Part shown: positions 40,054 through 49,365 of the stretch, one piece after another
How positions within the stretch are numbered: the first letter of the stretch is position 1
How the letters are laid out: every line of letters begins with the position of its first letter
NCBI GenBank assembly: GCA_020344015.1
Contig: CP070812.1
Location: 4,001,778-4,065,777 of the forward strand
Direction of reading: 5' to 3'
Length of the DNA stretch: 64,000 nucleotides
Source of the DNA: Gemmatimonadota bacterium
Lineage (GTDB): Bacteria > Gemmatimonadota > Gemmatimonadetes > Palauibacterales > KS3-K002
Program-made: the position numbers and the translations under genes
The notes under the pieces: generated by a model
What the model was told of the DNA's origin: nothing
The model's input: the letters and a program-made list of their open reading frames with translations, nothing else
Database searches by the model: none

Positions 40054-41888
40054 CGGCCAGGCTCCCGTTCGTTGCCGGCGGCTCCGGCCTGCAACTCCTC
40101 GTAGGCCGGAAGCAGTTCACGGTCCTTGAACTGGAGGATGAACGGACGACGAGTTATCGCGCCGCTCTCCACCGAGAAGATGCCCGTAGCACCTGGCAAG
40201 CCGCGAATGTCGCGGAAGGATCTAGCGATCGCCGAGCGGCGCGGAAAGCCCCACGGCAGAGCGGCCAAGATCAGGCGCGTAGCGTCATAGGCGAGCGCCG
40301 GTACCAGGGAGCCCTGCAGCCCTTTACGATACTCACGCTCGTACATCTCGACGAACTCCTGCCAACGAAGCGACGTGCTCGAGCGGTGAAGGAAGGTCGA
40401 GATGACCGTTCCGTTGATGAAGCGGGGCTCCACCAGACGCAGCACCTCGGGCTCCGACCACTCGGCGTCACCCAACACCTGCACGCCTCTCATCCCGTAA
40501 AAGGAGAACTGGGGCGCGAGCACGATGACGTCTCTCGCCCTGCTCGCCGGCGCGTAGATCGCCTGCGGGTTGAACATGTCGAGGTAGGCGAGCGGCTCCT
40601 GGAACGTGGTAGCCGTATCGTCGTAGGCGACCGAGCCAACGATATCACCACCCCGCGCCCGCACCGCATCGGCAAAAGCGGCGAACTGGCTGCGCCCCTC
40701 CTGTGTGCTCGGGTACATCACGCCGAAGTAGTCGATCTGCAGGTCCCGGACCGCGAAGGCGGCCAGAGCTCGCGCGCCGCGCGTGACACGCTCGGTCGTG
40801 CTGAAGAGGGAGAAGGTGTTGCGCTCGAAGCTGAGGTTCTCGGGTGCCGTCGGGCTGACGACTACCAGGTCGCGATCGCGGCGGCGGCGCGCCACGACCT
40901 CGAGACCCTCGCTGCGCAGCGGCCCCACGATGGCTACTGCACCGAGCCGTTCCAGCTCACGCACCAGATCACCCGCCCGATCGAATTGGTCGGCATCGTC
41001 TCTCACGATCAGGGTGACGGCATCGAAGTGGCGCTCGTTGTACTCATCGATCGCCAGCCGGATTCCCTCCTCCGCCATGCGACCGTAGGCGGCTAGCGGC
41101 CCACTCAGAGGCAAGATCGCACCGATGATCGGCCGCCACTGCTCGGTCTCGAGCTCGCCGGATGCAATGCTCCGGGCACGGTCCCGCTCTGGCTCCAGCG
41201 GCTCTAGCCCCAGGGCACGCTCGGCCACCTCACGCCCCTCCTCGCTGTGACCCGCAGCGAGCAGCAGCGAGGCCCGCTCCACATCGAAGACCGACCGCAG
41301 CAAGTGGCCAGCAGGCCAGCGGGCGACCAGAGTATCGATCTCGCCCAGGCCGAGCTCCGAAACGACCTGCCGAGCCAGCTGCGCCGCAGCATCGCGGTCC
41401 GCGCCGGGCTCGAGAGAAGTAGCCAACAGGCTGTCGGCCGCCTCCAGCGTCCGCCCCTCGAGATGGAGAACCCGGGCAACGACGATCAGGCCCGGCGCCC
41501 GCTGGGGATCGGATGCCCTGTACAGCCTCAGGTAGCGCGACGCCGTTGAGCGGGCGCGCTCGGGCTCGTTCAGCTCGAGCGCGACCTCCGCCGACAGTAG
41601 CAGCGCCGGCCCCACCCAGCGGGTGTCCGGGTACTCTTCTGCCAGAGCGCCGGCCAGCGAATCGGCCGTAGCGAAATCCGCCTCGCCGAATGCATCCTCG
41701 GCGGCGCCGTAGATCCGTTGAGCCTCGCGCTCCCGAGCCCGGTCTTCAACAGTCGAAGGTCCGGGCGGCGGCCTCCCCGGCGCCGGGGGGCTGCTGGCCC
41801 CAGCACAGGTGAGTCCAAAGCCGGCGAGCGCCAGCGTCGCCGCGGTGGCCGCGCGACGCGTCCATTTCTGCAAGCTCTGTTGTCTCAT
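40050..41888 (-). CDS. Penicillin-binding-protein activator-like lipoprotein (TPR plus periplasmic-binding domain)
   Basis: A 612-residue protein. The N-terminus has an export signal ([20 protein letters not shown]) with Cys28 as a possible lipidated residue, although the lipobox GLTC is atypical. Residues about 50-240 are Ala/Leu/Glu-rich helical repeats like TPRs. Residues about 255-590 are a type I periplasmic-binding fold: [45 protein letters not shown]. This layout is that of LpoA/LppC, which activates peptidoglycan synthase PBP1A. Length and domain order support that, but ligand-binding lipoproteins are an alternative. It precedes the carboxylase genes. Confidence 0.8.
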   Translation of the reverse strand: MRQQSLQKWTRRAATAATLALAGFGLTCAGASSPPAPGRPPPGPSTVEDRAREREAQRIYGAAEDAFGEADFATADSLAGALAEEYPDTRWVGPALLLSAEVALELNEPERARSTASRYLRLYRASDPQRAPGLIVVARVLHLEGRTLEAADSLLATSLEPGADRDAAAQLARQVVSELGLGEIDTLVARWPAGHLLRSVFDVERASLLLAAGHSEEGREVAERALGLEPLEPERDRARSIASGELETEQWRPIIGAILPLSGPLAAYGRMAEEGIRLAIDEYNERHFDAVTLIVRDDADQFDRAGDLVRELERLGAVAIVGPLRSEGLEVVARRRRDRDLVVVSPTAPENLSFERNTFSLFSTTERVTRGARALAAFAVRDLQIDYFGVMYPSTQEGRSQFAAFADAVRARGGDIVGSVAYDDTATTFQEPLAYLDMFNPQAIYAPASRARDVIVLAPQFSFYGMRGVQVLGDAEWSEPEVLRLVEPRFINGTVISTFLHRSSTSLRWQEFVEMYEREYRKGLQGSLVPALAYDATRLILAALPWGFPRRSAIARSFRDIRGLPGATGIFSVESGAITRRPFILQFKDRELLPAYEELQAGAAGNEREPGR

Positions 41889-42013
41889 CGACTGAAATCA
41901 TAGGGAACATTTGAACGGAAGAGCAATAGAGCGGGGTCTTTCCAAACTCAGCGACCCGCGCCGCCCGACCTTGCGCTCTATAATTACCTGCGCCTGCCAG
42001 CGCGTTAGAACGA

Positions 42014-42042
42014 GAGGGGGACGGATTAGATCCGCCCCCCTC
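42014..42042. terminator. Strong hairpin downstream of rpsA
   Basis: A stem of 12 pairs with one mismatch (GAGGGGG at 42014-42020 with CCCCCTC at 42036-42042, then CGGAT/ATCCG) closes a three-base loop. It lies 31 bases beyond the rpsA stop, so it is a reasonable rpsA terminator. The better T-tract (AGTTTTC) is on the plus strand, and TCGTTCT follows on the minus strand, so it may work in both directions. Confidence 0.65.
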
Positions 42043-42072
42043 AGTTTTCAATAGTCACGCAGCAAGGCTGCC

Positions 42073-44301
42073 TCAGTCCTGCTTCTCCTCCTCGGCAGCC
42101 TCGTCGCCGTCCTCCTGTTCTTCCTCCGCCGAGGCTTCAGGCTCGACAGCGGTATCCTCCGGCTCCGGCTCGGTCTCCGGCTCGGTCTCCGGCTCGGTTT
42201 CCGCCTCGACCTCGGATCCTGCCTCGGGCTCGACCTCCGCCTCGAGCTCGGCGACGGTAGCGGTCTTTGCATCCGGCGCCGCCTCGGCTTCGGTCACGGC
42301 CTCGGCCATAATCTCCGCCTCGGTCGCCGCCTCGGCCTCGGTCTCCGATTCGGCCTTGGGCTCTGCCTCTGCCTCTGCCTCTGCCTCTGCCTCTTCCTCA
42401 GTCTCCGGCGCCACCTCGGTGGTCGCTTCTTCGGCCTCGGGACCGGGCTCGGCTGTTTCCACCGCTACCGGCTCGGCTGCCATAGCCTTCAGTTCTTCCT
42501 CAGTGCGCTCGGGCAGCGCGGTGACCTGAAGGACGATCCTGCGGTTGATGGGATCGGACTCCATCACCTTCATCTCGAGCTCATCACCCGTTCTGACGAC
42601 ATCGGACGGGCTGCGGACTTCTTGGTCCTCGGCGAGCTGCGAGACCGGAACGAAGCCCTCGACATCATCACCGAGGTCGACGACCACGCCCTTGTCGAGC
42701 AGTCGGACGGCTGTACCCTTCGTCTCGGTCCCAGGCGCAAACTTCTGCGCCAGTGTGTACCAGGGGTCGTCTTCGGTCTGTTTCAAGCCGAGCGAGATTC
42801 GCTTCTGATCGACATCGATGCTGAGCGCGATGACCTCGACCTCGTCACCCTTCTTCAGCACTTCCGATGGATGCTGGACTCTCTTGGTCCAGCTCATGTC
42901 GGAGACGTGGACGAGCCCATCGATACCGGGCTCTACCTCGACGAAAGCTCCGAAGCTGGTCAGGTTGCGGACCTTGCCGCGGATGCGCGTCCCCGGCGGA
43001 TACTTGTCGGGCAAAGCGAGCCAGGGATCCTCCTCGGCCTGCTTCATTCCGAGCGAGATCTTCTCATCCTCGGGATCGACACGCAGGACGACCGCCTCGA
43101 TTTCGTCGCCGATGGAAACGAGCTGCGATGGGTGCCGTACGTTGCGAGTCCAGCTCATCTCGGAGATGTGGACGAGCCCCTCGACGCCACGCTCCAGCTC
43201 GACGAATGCGCCGTAATTGGTGATCGAGACGACCTTGCCACGCACCCGTGATCCGACCGGATACTTCTCCTCGACGTCCTTCCACGGATACGGTTGCAGC
43301 TGCTTGAGGCCGAGAGAGATTCGCTCGCGCTCCCAATCGATATCGAGGATCTTGACGTCAATCTCATCGCCGATGTTACAGATCTCGCTCGGGCGTCCGA
43401 CGCGACCCCAGGACATGTCCGTGATGTGCAGCAGGCCGTCCATGCCGCCGAGATCGATGAAGGCGCCGAAGTCGGTGATGTTCTTCACCACACCCTTGCG
43501 AACCTGGCCTTGCTCGAGCTCGCCCTTGAGCTCTTCGCGTTTCTCACTGCGCTCATGCTCAAGGATCACACGCCGGGAGACGACTATGTTACGGCGCCGC
43601 TTGTTGAGCTTGAGGATCTTGAAATCAAATTCCTGGCCGATCAGCTCGTCGACGTTGGGCACGCGCCGCAGCGCCACCTGCGACCCGGGCAGAAAGGCGT
43701 CGACGCCCATTATGTCGACCGTGACGCCACCCTTCACCTTCTTCTTGATCGTGCCGCGGATCGGCTGGTCGCTGTCGTAGGATTCCTTGATCTGCTCCCA
43801 GACCCTCAGGAAGTCGGCTTTCTTCTTAGAAAGGACGACAACGCCCTCTTGGTCTTCCAGACGTTCGAGGAAGACGTCGACCTCGGCCCCTGGCTGTGCC
43901 TCCTCGGCTGAGCGGAACTCGTCCAATGGAACGGAGCCCTCGGATTTGAAGCCGAGGTCAAGGATCGCCGCGTTCTCCGTTACCCGTAGGATCTTCGCTT
44001 TGACGATTTCGCCCTCTTCGATGTTCTTGAGAGTATCCTCGTACATCGAGAGCATCTGCTCGTACTCTTGGGCCGAATACTCACCTTCTTCGAAGAGGTC
44101 GGGGCGGACACCCAGGTCCCGAGCCGTCTGCTCGGCTTGTTCCTCTGTCAGTTCGTGCTCGGGCGGCTTGGGTTCAGGCGGCGGTGCGGGAGTCTCGGGC
44201 TCGGAGGAGCTGGCTTCGGGCGTAACCTCGCTCTGCTCAGGGCTGGGAATGTCGGACTCCGCGTCGGTCGGTGTGGTGGTCTCGTTGTTTTCGTTTAGCA
44301 T
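42073..44301 (-). CDS. rpsA: Ribosomal protein S1, with long acidic extensions
   Basis: Start taken at ATG 44301 because AGGA lies 11 bases upstream; an in-frame ATG at 44313 is too close to that site. It has 742 residues, well above the usual 550-580. Six S1 domains follow one another between about residue 90 and 590, such as GVVKNITDFGAFIDLGGMDGLLHITDMSW and KVVSITNYGAFVELERGVEGLVHISEMSW. The first 65 residues are acidic and Pro-rich. The last 130 or so are a Glu/Ala/Thr/Pro low-complexity tail with repeated EAEA and ETEPETEP, probably disordered. S1 helps the 30S subunit bind and unfold mRNA. It follows cmk, the classic cmk-rpsA order. Confidence 0.94.
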   Translation of the reverse strand: MLNENNETTTPTDAESDIPSPEQSEVTPEASSSEPETPAPPPEPKPPEHELTEEQAEQTARDLGVRPDLFEEGEYSAQEYEQMLSMYEDTLKNIEEGEIVKAKILRVTENAAILDLGFKSEGSVPLDEFRSAEEAQPGAEVDVFLERLEDQEGVVVLSKKKADFLRVWEQIKESYDSDQPIRGTIKKKVKGGVTVDIMGVDAFLPGSQVALRRVPNVDELIGQEFDFKILKLNKRRRNIVVSRRVILEHERSEKREELKGELEQGQVRKGVVKNITDFGAFIDLGGMDGLLHITDMSWGRVGRPSEICNIGDEIDVKILDIDWERERISLGLKQLQPYPWKDVEEKYPVGSRVRGKVVSITNYGAFVELERGVEGLVHISEMSWTRNVRHPSQLVSIGDEIEAVVLRVDPEDEKISLGMKQAEEDPWLALPDKYPPGTRIRGKVRNLTSFGAFVEVEPGIDGLVHVSDMSWTKRVQHPSEVLKKGDEVEVIALSIDVDQKRISLGLKQTEDDPWYTLAQKFAPGTETKGTAVRLLDKGVVVDLGDDVEGFVPVSQLAEDQEVRSPSDVVRTGDELEMKVMESDPINRRIVLQVTALPERTEEELKAMAAEPVAVETAEPGPEAEEATTEVAPETEEEAEAEAEAEAEPKAESETEAEAATEAEIMAEAVTEAEAAPDAKTATVAELEAEVEPEAGSEVEAETEPETEPETEPEPEDTAVEPEASAEEEQEDGDEAAEEEKQD

Positions 44302-44316
44302 CAGGTTTGGCATCCT

Positions 44317-44337
44317 CGCCGGCGTCCGGTGCCGGCG
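44317..44337 (-). promoter_or_regulatory. GC-rich hairpin next to the rpsA ribosome-binding site
   Basis: CGCCGGC (44337-44331) and GCCGGCG (44323-44317) form a perfect 7-bp all-GC stem with a seven-base loop. Its 3' strand is immediately followed by the AGGA used to start rpsA. S1 autoregulation through its own leader is known in E. coli, so a translational operator is possible; this sequence has not been compared with known leaders. The rest of the 197-base gap to cmk shows no clear promoter. Confidence 0.4.
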
Positions 44338-44498
44338 AACCCACAAATGGTAAAAGGTCCCAAATACATGACGGGCGCTGGCTGTGAATCCCGGCGGCGT
44401 ACCGGACCCGCTCGCTAACTGCTTCCGCCACAGGGACTAAAGCTGCGCCCGGGAAACGACCGTGAAATGTACCCTACGCTTTCGGGCCGTGTCAAGCG

Positions 44499-45182
44499 CT
44501 ATGCCGAGCCCGGACGCCGTCGTGCGGCCTCGACGATCTGCGCTACCTGCTCCTCGAAGCTGAGGCGAGTGGTGTCCACCACGGTGGCGTCTTCGGCCTT
44601 CCTGAGCGGCGAGGCCGCACGGCGCGAGTCCTGCCGGTCGCGGGCGACGAGGCGAGCCGACTCCCGGCTCACGCTCTCGCGCGACACATCTTCGCCGCGC
44701 TGGAGCAGGCGCCGTCTTGCCCGCTCCTCGGGCTGGGCGTCCATGTACACCTTGAGTTCCGCCTCGGGGAACACGGCCGTGCCCATATCACGCCCCTCGC
44801 AGACGATTCCCGTCGGGTTCTGCGCCGCGAGGCGGCGCAGTACAGCGTTTACCTGCTCCCGGATCTCGGGATGGGCAGAGACTATCGAGGCACAGGCCGT
44901 GACCTCGGGCGTCCGAATCTCCTCAGCGAGGCGTCGCCCTTCGAGTACAGCCATGATGGCTCCCTGCACGACCTCTCCGTCGACATCGAGCGCTGCGAGC
45001 TCCACGATCCGTTCCCGGGGGACGTCGCCCGCCGGGCCCACCCAGCCGCGCTCGCAAGCGGCGAGCGCGAAGGCACGATAGAGCGCGCCGGAGTCGAGAT
45101 GGAGGAAGCCCAGGCGTCGCGCAACCTCCTGAGCCGTCGTAGTCTTGCCGGAGCCGGCCGGCCCGTCGATGGCAATTATCAT
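44499..45182 (-). CDS. cmk: Cytidylate kinase
   Basis: A 227-residue protein with the P-loop AIDGPAGSGKTTTAQ (Gly7-Thr15), LDSGALYRAFAL (CMP-binding), VCEGRDMGTAVFPEAELK and the lid segment ERARRRLLQRGED. It phosphorylates CMP and dCMP. The start overlaps the aroA stop by four bases (ATGA). aroA-cmk-rpsA is a common bacterial order. Confidence 0.95.
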   Translation of the reverse strand: MIIAIDGPAGSGKTTTAQEVARRLGFLHLDSGALYRAFALAACERGWVGPAGDVPRERIVELAALDVDGEVVQGAIMAVLEGRRLAEEIRTPEVTACASIVSAHPEIREQVNAVLRRLAAQNPTGIVCEGRDMGTAVFPEAELKVYMDAQPEERARRRLLQRGEDVSRESVSRESARLVARDRQDSRRAASPLRKAEDATVVDTTRLSFEEQVAQIVEAARRRPGSA

Positions 45183-46465
45183 GGCTCGGGTCCCGAGGCG
45201 GTAACCCGGTCTAACTCCTCCCAGAAACCAGGATAGGAAACTCGGGCACAGGCCCGGTCATCCACCGCGATGGAGTTGCCCGGCACGGCGCCGAGTACGC
45301 CGAACGCCATGGCGATCCGATGGTCGCCCCGTGTCTCGACGACGCCGGCGACGGCCCGATCGGCGCCCTCGATCTCCAGCCCGTCTGGACGTTCCCGGCT
45401 CGAGACGCCGAGCGCCACCAGGTTGGCGTGAAGGGCGGCGATGCGGTCGCTTTCCTTCACTCGAAGTTCCTGGGCGCCGCGGATAATCGTCCTGCCGACC
45501 GCGCGGCTGGCGACACAGGCGATGATAGGGATCTCGTCGATAAGCGCTGGTACCCACTCCGGCGGTATCTCCACGCCGCGCATCGCCGAAGGACGCACCA
45601 CCACATCCCCCACTGGTTCGCCCGCCTCATCGCTCGACGGCATTGCATCCAAGCTCGCACCCATCGCGTCTAAGACACGCAGGAAACCGGTTCGTCCAGG
45701 ATTGAGTCCCACGCCTTCGATGCGGACTTCACCCCGGCAGCCACCGAGCACCGCCAACCCGAGCCAAAACGCAGCGGAAGAGAAATCACCCGGCACCGCC
45801 ATGTTGATCGGCTTCAGAGCGCCGGATAGAGGCTCGAGACTCACCCGCATCCCTTTGCCTTGAGGCTCCCCCTCGATCTGAGCGCCCATCGCGCGCAGCA
45901 TGCGCTCGGTATGATCACGGGAGGCGCCGGGCTCGATCACCCTCACTGGCACGCGCGACACCAGCCCCGCCAGCAGCAGTGCGCTCTTGACCTGGGCGCT
46001 GGCCGCCTCGCTCTCGTGCCGGATCGGGCTCAACACGCAGCCCTCGATCTCGAGGGGGAGGTACCCGGGTTCCCTAAGTTCCCGCACCGACGCGCCTGCC
46101 CGGCGAAGCGGTTGAACGACCCGGTCCATCGGCCGGCGGCGCAGCGACTCGTCGCCGTCCAGCGTCGCTGCGGCCGAGCTGCCGGCTAGGAGCCCTACCA
46201 TCAGGCGAGCGGTTGTCCCGCTGTTTCCGCAGTCGATGACCGATCCCGGCGATCGCAACTCGACCGGACCACGGATCTCGATTGGCTGGCCCTCCTCGAG
46301 CGACCCAATCGCGGGGGCGCCCAAAGCCCCCATGGCAGCACCCGTGGCTCTCACATCCTCACTGAGCGCCAAGCCGCGAATGTGGCTGGTGCCATCCGCC
46401 AGCGGCGCCAGCATCAGGGCGCGGTGGCAGATCGACTTGTCACCGGGTACGTGAATCGTGATCAA
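45179..46465 (-). CDS. aroA: 3-phosphoshikimate 1-carboxyvinyltransferase (EPSP synthase)
   Basis: A 428-residue protein. Motifs: PGDKSICHRALMLAPLADGTSHI at the N-terminus, DCGNSGTTARLMVGLLAG (about 75-92), GDFSSAAFWLGLAVLGG, and the conserved C-terminal VKESDRIAALHANLVALG and ETRGDHRIAMAFGVLG. It makes 5-enolpyruvylshikimate-3-phosphate in the shikimate pathway. The glyphosate-binding loop reads DCGNSGTTAR, while class I enzymes have GNAGTAMR; so it belongs to the class II-like, less sensitive group. It overlaps RNase Z upstream and cmk downstream by four bases each. Confidence 0.95.
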   Translation of the reverse strand: MITIHVPGDKSICHRALMLAPLADGTSHIRGLALSEDVRATGAAMGALGAPAIGSLEEGQPIEIRGPVELRSPGSVIDCGNSGTTARLMVGLLAGSSAAATLDGDESLRRRPMDRVVQPLRRAGASVRELREPGYLPLEIEGCVLSPIRHESEAASAQVKSALLLAGLVSRVPVRVIEPGASRDHTERMLRAMGAQIEGEPQGKGMRVSLEPLSGALKPINMAVPGDFSSAAFWLGLAVLGGCRGEVRIEGVGLNPGRTGFLRVLDAMGASLDAMPSSDEAGEPVGDVVVRPSAMRGVEIPPEWVPALIDEIPIIACVASRAVGRTIIRGAQELRVKESDRIAALHANLVALGVSSRERPDGLEIEGADRAVAGVVETRGDHRIAMAFGVLGAVPGNSIAVDDRACARVSYPGFWEELDRVTASGPEP

Positions 46466-47403
46466 GGGTCCGCCGACTCATCCTCCCGAAGCGACACCTC
46501 GATCGCCAGCCCATCGTAGGCGACCACGACATCACAGTCACTCGAACAAGCACGCTTCGCCTCACGCTCGAGCACATAGGGTCGATCCGAGTAACGGGCG
46601 CTCAGGTGTGTCAGCACCAGCCGACGGACACCGGCACGTCGTGCTAGTTCCCCAGCCTGCGCCGCCGTTGTGTGTCCGGTTCGCTGTGCCCGCTCCGCCT
46701 CGTCTTCCGAGAATGTGGCCTCATGGATGAGCAAATCGCAGCCCCGCGCGGCAGCGACCGTCCCCTCGCACGGCCGGGTGTCTCCCGTGTAGACAACGGC
46801 GCGGCCGGGTCGCGGCGGCCCCATCACCTGCTCCGGCTTCACCTCCGTACCACCCTCCGAGCGGACCGTTTCGCCACGCTGCAGTCGTCCGAAGAGCGGC
46901 CCCACCGGCACGCCGAGCGCAATCGCCCGGTCGGGGTGGAAACGGCCAGGGCGCTCGTCCTCGCGCAACACGTAACCGTTGGCACCACCGGGGTGGTTCG
47001 CTCGGTATGCGGAGATCGTGTAGTCGCCGTGCCGGATCGAGACACCCGGCTCGAGCGGCGCGATCTCTAGCGCGAACGGCAGCTCTTCCATCTCGAGCGC
47101 CACCGCCTCTTTCAGAAGGCCATCTCCGCCGGGTGGCGTGTAAATCGCCAGAGGCTCTTCCCTGCCCTGCAAACCCATCGTGCGCAGCAGCCCGAACGTT
47201 CCCAGGTAGTGATCGGCGTGCAGGTGGGTCAGGTAGATTTCCCGGACGGTGAAACCGACCGTGTAGCGCATCATCTGCCGCTGCGTTCCCTCACCGCAGT
47301 CGAACAGGTAGAGGTCGCCCTCCCGCTGAACGGCCAGCGCGCTCGTGTTGCGCGACACAGTCGGCCGCGCCGACGACGTACCCAAGAACACAACCCTAAG
47401 CAT
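46462..47403 (-). CDS. rnz: Ribonuclease Z
   Basis: Start at ATG 47403 (MLRVVFLGTSSARPTVSRN), the family N-terminus; 313 residues. Metallo-beta-lactamase fold with the metal motif THLHADHYLG (about 65-74), further ligands in VYTGDTRPC and HEATF, and HTTAAQAGELARRAGVRRLVLTHLSARY. It cuts tRNA precursors at the 3' side of the discriminator base. This suits a genome where some RNA genes lack encoded CCA (the tmRNA here does). It overlaps aroA by four bases (ATGA). Confidence 0.94.
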   Translation of the reverse strand: MLRVVFLGTSSARPTVSRNTSALAVQREGDLYLFDCGEGTQRQMMRYTVGFTVREIYLTHLHADHYLGTFGLLRTMGLQGREEPLAIYTPPGGDGLLKEAVALEMEELPFALEIAPLEPGVSIRHGDYTISAYRANHPGGANGYVLREDERPGRFHPDRAIALGVPVGPLFGRLQRGETVRSEGGTEVKPEQVMGPPRPGRAVVYTGDTRPCEGTVAAARGCDLLIHEATFSEDEAERAQRTGHTTAAQAGELARRAGVRRLVLTHLSARYSDRPYVLEREAKRACSSDCDVVVAYDGLAIEVSLREDESADP

Positions 47404-47480
47404 GGCCCTGATTATGGGCGGACGGCGGATGCCGGGCAATGTCGCGGTGCGCGGCGTGCTGCGGTCGGTGGCCGTTCAAT

Positions 47481-47593
47481 CGGTGGCCGGTGGTCGGTAG
47501 CCGGTGGCCGGTAAGTAGGAACGGCCAGTGTTCGAACCTGGAAGGCACCGACAACTGACCACCGACTACTGGCTACCGGTTACCGGTCACCGG
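47481..47593. repeat. Inverted repeat of degenerate GGTNGCCGGT words, copy 1
   Basis: The left arm (47481-47514) and right arm (47560-47593) are complementary at about three quarters of positions; most mismatches are transitions. The right arm runs into the last codons of the symporter gene. The arms are made of repeated CGGTGGCCGGT-like words. A related element lies at 60637-60714, sharing ACCGACTACTG and GGCTACCGG-type stretches. It separates the symporter and RNase Z genes. Confidence 0.7.
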
Positions 47594-49080
47594 CTCCTCA
47601 TGCTGGCAAACATCTCGTCGACGTCCTCCGGCGGCCGCGTCAAGCGGCTCACGATCAACGTCGCCAGCAGGCCGCCCAGGAAGGCGGGGATCAATTCGTA
47701 GAGCTGCGAACTGAGCCAGGGAGTCAGTTCCCAAACAAAGGTGATGGCCGTCCCGGTGAGCAGACCGGCGATGACGCCGGCGCGAGTCGTGCCACGCCAG
47801 TAGAGGGCGAGAATCGAAGTGGGGCCGAACGACGCGCCCAGACCCGCCCAAGCGAACAGCACCAACCAGAAGACCAGCGCTTCGGCAAGCAGACCGACGG
47901 CGAGCGCTGCCGCTACCAGCAGGGCCACCACGATGCGGCTATAAAGGACGAGTCGCTTCTGGGGGATCTCCTCGCCCCGATGAAGGATCTTCTCGTAGAA
48001 ATCCCGCACGACGCTCGATGTGGCGACCAGCAACTGCGAGTCCGCGGTGGACATGATGGCGGCGAATATCGAGGCAACTACGATTCCGAAGGCGACCGGG
48101 TGGAGGTGCTGCGCTGCAAGGAGCGGGTAAAGCTGCTCGGTGTCGGCATCGGGGAGCATGGCGACGTCGGGAAAGTAGACCCGGCCCGCGAGCCCGATGA
48201 AGACCGCGCCCCATGCCATCACCACGTTCCAGACGGTCCCTACGACCGCCGATGTGCGCAGCTGGTCCGGGTCGGCGATCGACATGTAGCGAACGATGAT
48301 GTGCAGGTTTCCGGGTGAGCCCAGCCCTATTCCCAGGAACCCAATGATCACGCCGACGCTCAAGGCGAACGGATCGATCATCGTCGGGTCGAAGGCTCTC
48401 AGCTCGTTCACCACCGCCAGCAGACCACCGTGGTCCAGGATCGCGATGACCGGCACCACCACAAGTGCCACGATCATGAAGCACGCCTGTACGGTGTCGG
48501 TGAGGCTCACCGCCAGGAACCCTCCTGCCGCGGTATAAGCCAAGACGATAAGCGCGGTGAGCAGAACCCCGAAGTTGGGGTGTAGGCCGAAGCTCGCGGC
48601 GAAGGCCTTGCCGCCGCCGACGAATTGCGCAGACACGTAGCCCACCATGAAGATCAGGATGATCACGATCAGGACCGTTCGCAGCAGGCCGCCGCGATCC
48701 CCGAAACGCGCGGCATAGAAATCCGGAACGGTGACGCAATCGTGAGCGGCGCTGAAGTGCCTGAGCCGGCGTGCGTAGAATAGGAACAGGAAGACCTCAA
48801 CGGTGATGTAGCCGGCCACCGCCCAGACGGCGCCCGCTCCGATTGAGTAGGCCATGCCGGTCACACCGAGCAGCAACCAGGCGCTGCGGCCCGACACGAC
48901 CGCCGAGAGCGCGACAACGAACCGGTGCATCTTGCGTCCGCCGACGAAGAACTCGCTCACACCGGCAGACGAAAAGCGGGCCGAGAGCACACCGATCGCG
49001 AGGATGACGACCAAGTAGCCGAGGAAGGCGACGATCGCCAACGGATTCGCCGAGATCTGAACCGCTGCGCCTTCCTGCAT
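47587..49080 (-). CDS. Sodium:solute symporter family protein (PutP-like)
   Basis: A 497-residue protein with about 13 hydrophobic segments, the SSS fold. Motifs near the first helices are EFFVGGRKMHRFVVALSAVVSGRSAW, as in sodium/proline symporters; later RDFYEKILH and IFAAIMSTADSQLLVATSS, the conserved sodium-binding helix 8 region. PutP-type proline uptake is the likeliest function, though pantothenate or other substrates are possible. Its start overlaps the stop of a 32-codon gene encoding a one-helix protein, probably an accessory subunit. A repeat element follows. Confidence 0.9.
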   Translation of the reverse strand: MQEGAAVQISANPLAIVAFLGYLVVILAIGVLSARFSSAGVSEFFVGGRKMHRFVVALSAVVSGRSAWLLLGVTGMAYSIGAGAVWAVAGYITVEVFLFLFYARRLRHFSAAHDCVTVPDFYAARFGDRGGLLRTVLIVIILIFMVGYVSAQFVGGGKAFAASFGLHPNFGVLLTALIVLAYTAAGGFLAVSLTDTVQACFMIVALVVVPVIAILDHGGLLAVVNELRAFDPTMIDPFALSVGVIIGFLGIGLGSPGNLHIIVRYMSIADPDQLRTSAVVGTVWNVVMAWGAVFIGLAGRVYFPDVAMLPDADTEQLYPLLAAQHLHPVAFGIVVASIFAAIMSTADSQLLVATSSVVRDFYEKILHRGEEIPQKRLVLYSRIVVALLVAAALAVGLLAEALVFWLVLFAWAGLGASFGPTSILALYWRGTTRAGVIAGLLTGTAITFVWELTPWLSSQLYELIPAFLGGLLATLIVSRLTRPPEDVDEMFASMRSR

Positions 49081-49178
49081 CAGACGCCCCGATCCTTGGT
49101 GAGCCAGGCCAGCAGCACCGCGGTCCCAATTATCGCGGCGGGCAGCACGAACATGACGAGGATGAACGAGAGGGTCAT
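49080..49178 (-). CDS. Small accessory membrane protein of the sodium:solute symporter
   Basis: A 32-residue frame from ATG 49178 whose TGA shares one base with the symporter ATG (TGATG). It begins MTLSFILVMFVLP, continues as a single membrane helix and ends with LAWLTKDRGV. One-helix proteins of 30-45 residues encoded directly before SSS genes are known as symporter small accessory proteins. Overlap, position and composition agree with that group. A Shine-Dalgarno is not obvious. The prediction rests on context and hydrophobic pattern. Confidence 0.68.
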   Translation of the reverse strand: MTLSFILVMFVLPAAIIGTAVLLAWLTKDRGV

Positions 49179-49365
49179 GACGTTGCGAATGGGTGTGGTT
49201 CAGTCGGTCAGGGCAGCCGCCTGGGCACCTATCTTAGGGCGCGACGCGGGAAACGCCAGGGCAGTACGTCGGTACGTCAGCCGGCCGGTATGTCCCCTGA
49301 AACCGCGCCGGATGGACTGGCGTAGGAAGGGATGAGAAGGCAACTTGAGAGCGAGGTAAGAGAGC

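Noticed and set aside
42073..42480. GC-rich direct repeats at the 3' end of rpsA as a CRISPR-like or satellite array.
   Set aside because: The repeats are in frame and encode the Glu/Ala-rich tail; spacing is irregular and there are no unique spacers.
47520..47545. GTTCGAACC stretch resembling a tRNA T-loop.
   Set aside because: No acceptor or anticodon arms surround it; it lies inside the loop of the GGTNGCCGGT repeat.
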